From Auricularia sp. M13 (Eukaryota > Basidiomycota > Agaricomycetes > Auriculariales > Auriculariaceae): a stretch of DNA of 64,000 bases. The DNA lies in NCBI GenBank assembly GCA_037042915.1, contig CM073197.1:1488001-1552000 (forward strand), in the 5' to 3' direction. A program made the translations under genes and the position numbers. A model generated the notes under the pieces. That model searched no databases and had not been told where the DNA came from. It worked only from the letters and a program-made list of their open reading frames with translations. This document shows positions 12,933 through 21,943 of the stretch, one piece after another. How positions within the stretch are numbered: position 1 is the first letter of the stretch; each line of letters starts with the position of its first letter.

Positions 12933-15218
12933 CTATTTGATGAGTTCTTCCTCTGCCCGTGTCCTGTCCCAGCCCTTGTCTTTGGCCTGGTGATTGGCGT
13001 GTCTGAGCGCCAATATCGCGGGATAGGATCCCAACTTCGCCATCTTCTTCTGTTGGGCGTACAACTGCTCCATCTCCTCGAGACGTCGGGCAGCCATACG
13101 TTCCGCCTTGATGACCTTTTTGCTGGTCGAGGCGAGTTGCTCGCGGTGCGACCTTGGGTGCTTCATGGCGTTGAAGAAGACCTCCTGACCGACGCCGAGC
13201 GGGGCGCGGTCCCAGCGAACGATACGCAGACCGACGCCGCCGAGCGAGTGGCGCACGATGTAGTCGGCAAAGAAAGAGACGACCTCTGAGTTGGCGTCCC
13301 AGAGTTTGATAGCGCGCTTGTGCGTGATGCGGTGGAAGTTCTGCTGCGACTTTTTGAAGATGAAGGGAGAGCGCGGCACGGTCCAGAGGCTGCGCTGGTT
13401 GGGCAGCTTGGCTGCGCGGCCACATGGGATGCCGAGTGCCGACGCCGCGTGTGTCACGAAGTGAATGTAGAGTTCTAGCAGCGGCAGGTGGTGGGAGCGG
13501 AAGTGCACTACTGCCACAGGGATGCCGTGGGACTTAGGAATGCGCTCTGGTTCTGACATCCAGCGTGGTTTCTCGCGGGTTTCGCGGTCACTTCAAAGAA
13601 GAATGTGAGGTTAGACGAAGTACGATAGCGAGCAGCAGGATAAGACGTGCATGGTTTCGAGACGCTTCATATCCGCGAGATATTTGATCTCCCAGGGTTT
13701 GAAGATATCGTCTGGGCCCACGCGACGACCCATCGTGTGAAACGGGCCGCCCTTGGGGTCCAGGTTGCCGCCTCCGAAGCCTTCGCTGAGCGCCTTCGCG
13801 GCAGCGTGGTCGAGCCCTCCGTTATCGATTTCTTTCACAGCGGTCTGAAGACGCTTCAGGTCACGGTTGGAGAGACCGCTTGTATCGCCCGTCTTCAGGG
13901 CTTTAACGATATCACCAGGAATCCTGATATTTCCGGGGTCGGGGTCGAAGTTGGGGGAGTAAGTAGTGCTCTGCGCAATATTGTGCGATGCGAGCTCGTA
14001 CGCCAACCGTTCGTCCTCCTTGATGTCGCTTTCGTCGCCCGTGGCAAGCGCCTTCAGCCAGTGCGCCGGGATTTCATCAGGCTTCCACTGCTCCTCAGCG
14101 GCGGAAAGCTGAGCGCGCTCTTCGTCATTGAGATGGCTGAGATCTCCCGTCGTATGCGCCTTTTGGATGTGCCGGGGCAACTGACTGAGAGCGAGTTCGT
14201 GTTGAGGAACCTCGTCGGGAATAGGACCAGGGTCCGCGGAACGCAGCCCCTGTTGGTGCAGGAATTTGAAGAACTCCTTCTTCTCCTCGGCGGAGAGGTG
14301 GCTGATTTCGCCGGTTTCAAGAGCGCGTTGCCAGCCATTGGGTAGTCCAGGCAAACTACTGGTGGCCTCGGCGGGTGCGTCTCCGTCCACGTCATGGCTC
14401 TCGAGGAAAGCACTGAGTTCCTCCGCTTCTGCATCTGTGAGGTGGCTCGTGTCGCCGGTCTCGATTGCCTTTTGCCAGGACTCCGGGAGATTCTCGAAGT
14501 CAACGCTGCTCTCGCCATCCGCCAATATCTGAGTGGTCTCAATGAAAGTAGAAAGCTCCTGGCGACCCTCTGCAGACAAATGGCTAGTGTCGCCAGTCTC
14601 GAGCGCATGCCTCCAGCTGGCGGGTAAGTCGGAGGCAGAGACTTGCTGAAGGCTTTGTCGCGTCTCTTGGTACGCCTCGAAGTCCACACGCTCCTCGGCA
14701 GAGAGATGGCTGACATCGTTGGTCCGAACTGCCTGTTGCCAACTATCTGGCAGTTCGTCGAAGGGTATAATGACGGCACCCTCGCCGTGCTCGTTCACCC
14801 ACTCGAGAAAGCGTTTCTGCTCGTCTGGAGACAAGTGGCTGATGTCCTCCGTGTCAATCGCGCGTTTCCAGCCCTCTGGTAGAGAGTCAAGGTCAATGGC
14901 ATTGCCGTCTTTGTCGAATATTCGTGCGTCCGAGTCGGCGTCCTCAGAGGCTTCCGGAGCGTCTGCATCCTACATAGTTTGAGCGGACATTTCCATGAAA
15001 CGTCTGAGCAGGGTTCTGACCTGCTTAGAGGGCTGAGCATGCGTGTTTGAGCGCGGAGCCGTAGCGTCTGCGCGAGTTGTCGACGCCTCTGGACGAGGCG
15101 GCCGACGCTCGTCAGCGTAGCCGCGAGCAATAAGTCGAGACGCCGACGCTACAACGCATACGCGTCGTCGGACGAGAGCGCAGGGCGCTGCCGCGACCCG
15201 CAGCGCGAGCCTGTGCAT
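12933..15218 (-). CDS. Mitochondrial ribosomal protein S10 with long N-terminal tandem-repeat region
   Basis: Three parts read leftward. At 15218-15000 is a typical mitochondrial presequence, MHRLALRVAAAPCALVRRRV. After an intron near 14975 comes an open frame (14970-13640) with about eight degenerate repeats of roughly 40-50 residues. The core is LPxSWQxALETGDTSHLS followed by an acidic helix; copies start near LPEGWKRAIDTEDISHLS and LPDSWQQAVRTNDVSHLS and weaken towards the end. It closes with IFKPWEIKYLADMKRLE. At 13587-12933 is a clear S10 domain: AVVHFRSHHLPLLELYIHF, RSLWTVPRSPFIFKKSQQNF, HKRAIKLWDA. The S10 part alone starts MSEPERIPKSHG and lacks a presequence. A 60-base GC-AG intron (about 13650-13591, with a ctaac branch motif) joins the repeat frame to the S10 frame without a stop. 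One fused gene is therefore my preferred model; two adjacent genes is the alternative. Confidence 0.65.
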
Positions 15219-15297
15219 GAAGAAGCAGAAATTTCCGGGTGCACGATCGGAGAAAGAAAACGCGACTCGCACTGTCCTTTCTCGTCGTTGTCGCCAG

Positions 15298-16030
15298 ATG
15301 TTGTCCCGAACGCGATTACCGCTTACTCGAGGCCTGTCTGTGGCCCTGAAACGCTCAATCGCGCCGGTGCGATTCTCCGTATCACGTGCCCATTCGTGCA
15401 GTAGGCGTGCGTTCAGCAGCTCTGTCCGAATACGATTCCCTGCGACTGCGACGCACGAATATAATGTCAGGTCCGTGCTGGGAATCGCTTCGTTCAGGCA
15501 TGCGTCATTGCTGACTGCAATCTTGGGCGCGTTGCCCGGACTTGTGTTCCTGCAGTGACTTGACCGTCGACGACTACCACTCGCTCGCGGATGACACTAT
15601 GGATTCTCTTCTTGATCATCTGGAGGTACTTGTGGACAACTTGGACAACCCAAAGTACGAGGTGGAATACTCTGTGAGTATTGGACCGTCCCTGGCCTCG
15701 TCGTAGGCGGCGCGCTGACACCAGACCGCGACAGAGTGGCGTATTGACACTCAACCTGGCCGATAAGGGCGTCTACGTGATCAACAAGCAACCCCCCAAT
15801 AAGCAGATATGGCTTAGTTCCCCGTTCAGGTGGGCATACATCCCTTTCGACGCTCTCAACGCTGAGATTAAATCGCATGCAGCGGTCCAAAACGTTATGA
15901 TTACGACACTCAGCACGGCGTTTGGTTCTACTCCCGAGATGGGCAGACTCTCGACGGCTTATTGCGTGAAGAACTCGGCAAAGCATTGGATACAGAAGTA
16001 CAGATAGATCTTCAGAAAACAAGGCCATGA
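15298..16030 (+). CDS. YFH1: Frataxin, mitochondrial iron-sulfur cluster assembly factor
   Basis: Mitochondrial matrix protein that stimulates sulfur transfer on the Nfs1-Isd11-Isu scaffold. The ATG at 15298 opens an Arg/Ser-rich, acid-free presequence ([20 protein letters not shown]). After an intron (about 15465-15553) the domain reads [36 protein letters not shown], then after a second intron [20 protein letters not shown] and [11 protein letters not shown]. After a third intron it reads [20 protein letters not shown] and ends [19 protein letters not shown]. The acidic alpha-1 ridge, the sheet signature [22 protein letters not shown] and the WxYxRDG strand are all intact. An in-frame ATG at 15217 would lengthen the presequence. 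It is divergent from the S10 gene, with about 80 bases between start codons. Confidence 0.93.
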
Positions 16031-16075
16031 AAACAACATTCAGCATTTACCAAAGAACATGCTCAGAGCGCCCAA

Positions 16076-17422
16076 TCATGCATTGGTCTTCGACGCTGCT
16101 GCGTCAGTCAAGTCAAGATACACATCCCACTGTTGTTTGCCCCGTTTGCGCTCCCCGAACAAGAGCATGCGTCCATTGGGCAGTAGCTGAAAGACTTCGA
16201 AGTCGGCCGTCTTATGGCGCCAGATAGGTGTAGCGAGCTTCAGGCACGTCAGCTTGTCAGTCACAGGTCGCATGTCGTACGCCCAAATGTCGCAGGCGAG
16301 GAGTGCGTGACCGCTCTCGTCGTCCTTTTCGGTCTCATACCAGACGCACAAATTGGCGCCTTGGGACGTGGCGGAGCAACTCCGCAAGTTGTACCAAGCA
16401 GCAGGAGGTGGCAAATCGCCCGCGACTGACAACACCGACCAGCGATCCCACCGAGGATCGTAGTTGAAGAATGCGCCGTTGTCTAGTACAATGTCCTTGA
16501 CGCATCGTCAGCCATACGAGAAGCCCGCTAAGAAACCGCGCGTACATCTGCTGCTGCATTGGTTCTACCCTCGACAACCAATATGCCACCCCGCCAAGGC
16601 ACTGCGCCCAAGGCGTGCCCGACTAACGGCGCTTCCGCGTCGCGGTGCACCCATTCCCAACGAAGGCGAGCTGTGCTGAACTCCAAAACACAGAAGCTTT
16701 TCTGTGATCGTTCGTTCTCCCTCTAAGGGGGTCCTGGGCATCTTGGTGTCCCCCGAATATGTATAACCTGTCTGAGAGGACAACTAGAGCAGGCTCAACA
16801 CGCGGCGTTCCGCCAGATGCTGACTGCTGCAGGTCCCACGTGGGATCCAGTTCGTTTGTGAGGTCGACGGTGATGAGGTCGGCTGAAGCATTCCCATTCG
16901 CATCCCAACTGTAATAAGAATGCGTTAGAATGAATCATCGGGGTAATCTCATAGGCTTACCCGCCGTAAATTAGCATGTAGGAGCGATTGGTACGCCTAT
17001 AGAACGCGACGCCGGCGCCAATACGGGCAGGTATCGGTTCAGGCGGGCTGAAGTGCCCAACCCTACGTGTCTTTAGCTGGCTCATAGATTGGAATGAGTA
17101 GGCCGCCAATATCTAGGAGAAGAGCACGAAACCGTTGACGAACCGTCAAGTCGACCCAGCTCATGGGCTCGTCCTGCAGATCCAGACGATAGAAGTGGGA
17201 TGAGGGGGCCTCCTTTCCAGGCTCACACCCTCCGAAGATGTACATGAACCTCCCATTATCGTCGATCAAGCAGCCTTGCCAATCATTGAAAGGTGGTAGC
17301 TGTCCAATGAGCCTACGCAGTGGCGGCTTTGCGTGAATCGACTCGGGGCCCGCAGGACGAACCGCAGAGTCAGGAATCATATCTGCAGGTCGCGCAACCA
17401 TTGGGGACGAATATGAGGCCAT
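16076..17422 (-). CDS. Kelch-type beta-propeller protein, copy A
   Basis: From the ATG at 17422 (MASYSSPMVARPADMIPDS) the product reads LPPFNDWQGCLIDDNGRFMY, IFGGCEPGKEAP, HFYRLDLQDEPMSWVDLT. After introns it reads VLEFSTARLRWEWVHRDAEA and GHALGAVPWRGGILVVEG, and ends with DLPPPAAWYNLRSCSATSQG, CVWYETEKDD, KTADFEVFQLLPNGRMLLFG and WDVYLDLTDAA. The repeated aromatic-hydrophobic-Gly-Gly pattern (YIFGGC, WRGGILVVEG, GRMLLFGE) suggests kelch blades. Closely matching segments occur in the same order in the gene at 20190-21586, so the two are paralogues on the same strand. No catalytic motif was seen and the substrate or partner is unknown. Internal exon borders between 16440 and 17060 are approximate. 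Confidence 0.68.
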
Positions 17423-17537
17423 TTTATTGAGAGTTTTTGGTAAGTATACGAGGAGAGAGTTACAGTTCTCGACAAAGAACCGCGATCTGCCGACATGCAT
17501 TCGAACGCTTGACCATGATCAAGACGCTTGTACTTAC

Positions 17538-17565
17538 TCAAGCTTCAAGCTTCAAGCTTCAAGTC
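17538..17565. repeat. Heptanucleotide microsatellite (tcaagct)n
   Basis: About four head-to-tail copies of tcaagct, giving alternating HindIII-type aagctt sites. It lies just upstream of kelch copy A (5' side) in the gap before the deacylase. Confidence 0.85.
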
Positions 17566-17885
17566 CACGCCTTGGAACCCCATCTACCGCTACGATGCGC
17601 GCAAGAATTCAGAGCTATGTTAGCTTGGATCCGCGTATTCCAGCGGCATGCTCTGTGCGATAATCATCATCGACTATCGCATTCTCTGCTTTGGACAATT
17701 CTCTCGACGACTGTTCTAATAAAAAGCTATGGTCAGTGAGGTCCAAGCAGCCTTGCGTGATACTAAACTAGCACTGGCAGCATTGATAGCGTGTTCTCGA
17801 CGGGCCGGCTGCCGCTTCCCTTGTGACCCTATCGTCCTGCGCTTTATACCTCGCCTTCCTGCCACCCTGTGTAGCATCCGTCAAC

Positions 17886-19875
17886 ATGTGCGGTACGGCG
17901 ACTCAATCCGTGGCCAGCGTCCAGCCATACCCTGCTTTTATCACCCCGCCAGAGCGCGAGCCAACGATCATCCTGATCCGGAACGCTCAGGTCATAGATG
18001 GCACAGGCCAACCGCGCACAGTGCTCGACGTCCTCGTCCGCGGCGAAAGCATTGCGCACGTCGGCAGTGTTGCATCCGAAAGCTTTGAGCGCCTCAGAGA
18101 CGATCATGCGTCGCACGAACTGCTCGAAATCGACGCGACAGGGCTTGTGCTTTGCCCCGGGTTCATCGACATGCACGCGCACTCGGACCTCCACCTCCTG
18201 ACGCACCCATCGCATGTACCCAAGATCTCGCAGGGCGTCACCACGGAGGTCATCGGCCAGGACGGCATTGCGTTCGCGCCTGTCACGGCGCCGACGCTCG
18301 AGCAAATCCGCAAGCAGATCGCTGGCTGGAACGGCAATCCCACGCATGCGCCGTCTTTCTGGCCGGAAGGCGAGGCGTTCTGGCAGTGGGACTCGGTGAA
18401 GACCTACCTGGACACGATGGACCGCCATGGAACAGCCACAAACGTCGCGTTCCTCGTCCCCCAAGGCAACCTCCGCATGATTGCAGTGGGCAATGAACCT
18501 GTCCCGGCAAGCAAGGAACAAATCGAGGAAATGAAAAATATCCTCAGACGCGGGCTTGACGATGGCGCTGTCGGGATGAGCTCGGGCTTGACGTACACTC
18601 CTGGCATGTATGCTAGCGAGGAGGAGCTGCAGCAGCTTTGCTCCGTCCTGGCAGAGAAGGCAACCGTTGGGCCCGAAGGGAACAAGTATATCCCTTACTA
18701 CTGCCCACATACGCGGTCGTATGGTCGGGACGTGCTTGGCGCATACCAAGAGATGCTTCGTATTTGCGCCGCCACGGGCGCACCTCTCCATCTCACGCAC
18801 GCGACATTGAATTTCCCACTCAACAAAGGAACTGCTTCCAAATTTCTTGCCATTGTCGACTCGCACATCGAACGGGGTCTCGACGTGACACTCGATTCGT
18901 ACCCATATCTTCCCGGCTCAACGACGCTTTCTGCACTTCTACCTAGCTGGGCGCTCGCGGGCGGCTACGAAGGCACACTTAAGCGGCTCACAGGCCAGGA
19001 CGGCGAGGACGTTCTGAACCGCATTCGCAAGGACGTCGTGCATAACGGGACCGACGGCTGCCACGGTCTCGCCGTCGACTTTGCCACTGTCGAGATCTCC
19101 GGCATCAACTCCCCCGCGGGCAAGGATGATCCATTCCTTCTATCTCTCGTTGGAAAGCGCATTCAAGATGCGGCGAGCGACGTACAGGCTAACTCGGTGG
19201 AGGCGCAACAGGGCTTGAATGATCCGTTCGCGCTGATGGTGTACATTCTCGTGCACGACAAGCTCGCTACCACCATTATTCAGCACGCTGGGCACGAGGA
19301 CAACGTGCGGATGATAATGAAGAGTTCGGTACACATGGGAGGTAGGTTGCGCACTGCATACCCCCATTCAGCATCAATATAGGGCCGTTCTGACACCACT
19401 TCTAGGGTCAGATGGCATACTCACCGCGGCGAAACCACACCCGCGAGTGTGGGGCACGATGACGCGCTATCTGGGTTTCTACGCGCGCGACATCTTCTCC
19501 GCTAGCGCGGAAAACCCCATCTATGGGCCAGACGGAGCGCCTGAGATCCCAGTGTCAGATGCATATCCTGCACCATTCACCAAGGAAACAGCTCTGGAAG
19601 AGCTCATCCCGCACCTCACCTCGCGTCCGGCGCGCAGGCTTGGGCTACTGTCCGGCGAGGTGCGCCGTGGACTGATCAAGGAGGGCTTCGCCGCAGACAT
19701 CGTGCTTTTCGACCCTGCCACCGTTGCGGGTGTGGCGACGTTTGCCGATCCAAACCAACCGAGTCGTGGGATTGAGTGGGTGTTCGTGAACGGAAAGGTC
19801 GCTCTGGCACGCGGTGTTGTGACTGGTTCTAGGGGAGGAAGGACGATTCGTCGTCGGGAAACTGGAGTGTGGTGA
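17886..19875 (+). CDS. N-acyl-D-amino-acid deacylase / D-aminoacylase-type amidohydrolase
   Basis: Amidohydrolase-superfamily enzyme expected to hydrolyse N-acyl-D-amino acids. The product opens MCGTATQSVASVQPYPAFI, then IILIRNAQVIDGTGQPRTVL with the N-terminal beta sandwich. The metal-binding HxH strand follows: GLVLCPGFIDMHAHSDLHLL. Next are QGVTTEVIGQDGIAFAP, GLTYTPGMYASEEELQQLC, PYYCPHTRSYGRDVL, PLHLTHATLNFP and SHIERGLDVTLDSYPYLPGS. An intron at about 19341-19404 joins VHMGG to SDGILTAAKPHPRVWGTM, and the end is GFAADIVLFDPATVAGVATF with the family's C-terminal sandwich. The bacterial GNCG segment, whose Cys ligates zinc in Alcaligenes D-aminoacylase, is GQDG here. This places it in a variant subgroup. 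A start at 17823 is also open but less likely. It sits between two kelch paralogues. Confidence 0.85.
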
Positions 19876-20189
19876 AGAAATCTTGAACGGTGGAATCGAA
19901 GTGAGTGTGCTGTGCCATTTCCACATCTCAATGTGCTATTACTAAGAGTCTTTTCGCAGAGCACTAGGACCTCGGAATGACTCTCCAAATCGTATAGCGA
20001 CTGAACAAGGGTATATGGTAGCTCATCGACCTTTCACGTAAACAAAGCGTAACGACGCATGGATAGCACTACGTACAGAGTACAATAGATGAATAGCACC
20101 ACTTGAATGTGACAGAGCCGGACGACACAGGAAAACAACAAGATAGCAAGCAGCAAGAGCTGGATACCAGAAAACACTGAGGCTCACAT

Positions 20190-21586
20190 TTAAACAGCAA
20201 CATTCAACGCGGATGCGGCTTCTGTCACGTCGAGCGAGACGTCCCACGTCTGCGTGTCGCCTTCCACTGTAGGCTTTTGGGCACCGAACATGAGCATTCG
20301 CCCGTCATGCAGGATGTGGAACATTTCGAAATCTGCCGTTTGGTGACGCCAGATAGTGTTGGCAAGGTTCAACTGGGTCAGTTTATCCGTCTTAGGCCCC
20401 ACCTCGTAAGCCCAGACGTCGCAGACAATGAACGGGTTGCCCTTCTCATCCTTCTTGGACGACTCATACCACACGCACATCTGCGCGCACTTCGCATTGG
20501 TCGAGCAGCTCCGAAGGTCGAACCAGACGGCATCAGGTGGAAGGTCACCTCGAGGGCGCAGTGCGGACCAGTGGTCGGTGGCAGGGTCATAGTTGTAATA
20601 TGCGTTGTTATCTAACTCAATATCCTGGTTGATGTCATGCATCAGCATCTGGTAAAGCAGCTCAGCATAGCAGATGGTTGTACGTACTTCTTGGCCGACG
20701 AGCTTGCCGCGGACAACAAGCACCCCGAGGATCCAGGGAACTGCACCTAGTCGTGAACCTATGGGACCAATTGACGGGGGAATAGCTGCGTCCTGCAGGT
20801 GCCATTTCCATTGAGACGTCTGCCTATCAAGCTGCAGGACGGAGTAACTGTTCTCTGCTACCCCTGTACCAGGAGAGATACCGCAATAGCCACCAAAAAT
20901 GCAGAGATTATCGCCTACAGCAACAAGAGCAGGCTCGACGCGCGGGAGGCCGTCCGAGATGGAAGTCTGGAAGTCCCATGTTAGGTCCGCGAGATTGACT
21001 GAAATCAGATCGCCTTTCGGTATTCCTGCACCGTCGATGCTAACGCACAGTCAGCCAAGGACGGCAAAGCATGAGGTTTTATTACCCTCCGTAAATGAGC
21101 ATGTATGGCAGCTCATTGTGCCGGAAGAACACTACGCCTGCCCCAGAACGAGCAGGTAGTGGCTCCGTTGACGGCCGGAAATGACCCATCCTTCGAGTCT
21201 GATACTACGGAGAAATATGAACCAGGTTGAACGCAGGAAAAAGCTTGTCAACCGACCGTCAAGTCAAGCCAGGTCATGGTCTCGCTACGCAAGTCAAGGC
21301 GGTAGAACTGAGACGTTGGAAGGTCCTGGCCGGGCATGCAGCCTCCAAATAGATACAGGAAGCGGCCCTCATCATCCACTATAGAGCTCTGCCAGTCATT
21401 GAAGGTAGGCAGCTGCTTCCCGCTAAGTTTGAGAGGGAGCGCTAAGTTCGCAGCGGCGACATTAGCAGACCGCTTGGTATCGCGCGTTTGGAGGTTGGGG
21501 GTTCGTGAAGAAGACGAGCTCAGCGCAGGTGTGGGATAAGGCGAGCACCGCTTCAGGATGGGCAGGAAGTCTTGCGTCCGAGGCAT
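20190..21586 (-). CDS. Kelch-type beta-propeller protein, copy B
   Basis: Paralogue of the gene at 16076-17422, about 2.8 kb upstream of it on the same strand. Matching segments in order: LPTFNDWQSSIVDDEGRFLY, LFGGCMPGQDLP, FYRLDLRSETMTWLDLT, SVLQLDRQTSQWKWHLQDAA, LGAVPWILGVLVVRGKL, WSALRPRGDLPPDAVWFDLR, CVWYESSKKDEKG, DKLTQLNLANTIWRHQTADF, GRMLMFGAQKP, WDVSLDVTEAAS. Relative to copy A it has a longer Ser/Pro-rich N-terminus. I use the ATG at 21586 (MPRTQDFLPILKRCS); the ATG at 21718 is also in frame and would add about 44 residues. The final exon stops at 20190. It is probably a six- or seven-bladed propeller; function is unknown. Confidence 0.68.
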
Positions 21587-21943
21587 CGTGCGCGATGCGA
21601 CGAGGAGGCCAGAGCCAGAAACCAGACGCGCCGACGCGGAGCCTTGTCGAGCGTGCGGCGAAATCCCGAACTTCGGCGTCTTAGATGTTGGACCGCAGTG
21701 GCTGACTATGTTGCTCATGCGCTCGCACCTAATTATCGAGAGCAAAAACTAAGTTTGACCGGGAGGCTCAAGAATTCGGCTATGTAGCTACACGTACTGG
21801 CTAATTTTTCACGGAGAGATGCACGACTCAGACCAAAGAACAAACGAAGAGGGGTAAAACGCAAAATAATTTCATACGCAAAAGGCGAGTGGGGGGCAGG
21901 CAAAGGAGAAGAATGTGAAGAAGACCACAGCGTCCGATCATGC

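Noticed and set aside
13611-13640. Stop of the repeat-containing frame at 13611 as a true gene end
   Set aside because: The last residues (HVLSCCSLSYFV) look like read-through into an intron with a branch site, and the downstream S10 domain lacks a presequence. Kept only as the alternative model.
17844-18866. 340-codon open frame on the minus strand
   Set aside because: It lies wholly antisense to the N-acyl-D-amino-acid deacylase, whose plus-strand product has clear family motifs. Its own translation is Arg/Val-rich shadow sequence.
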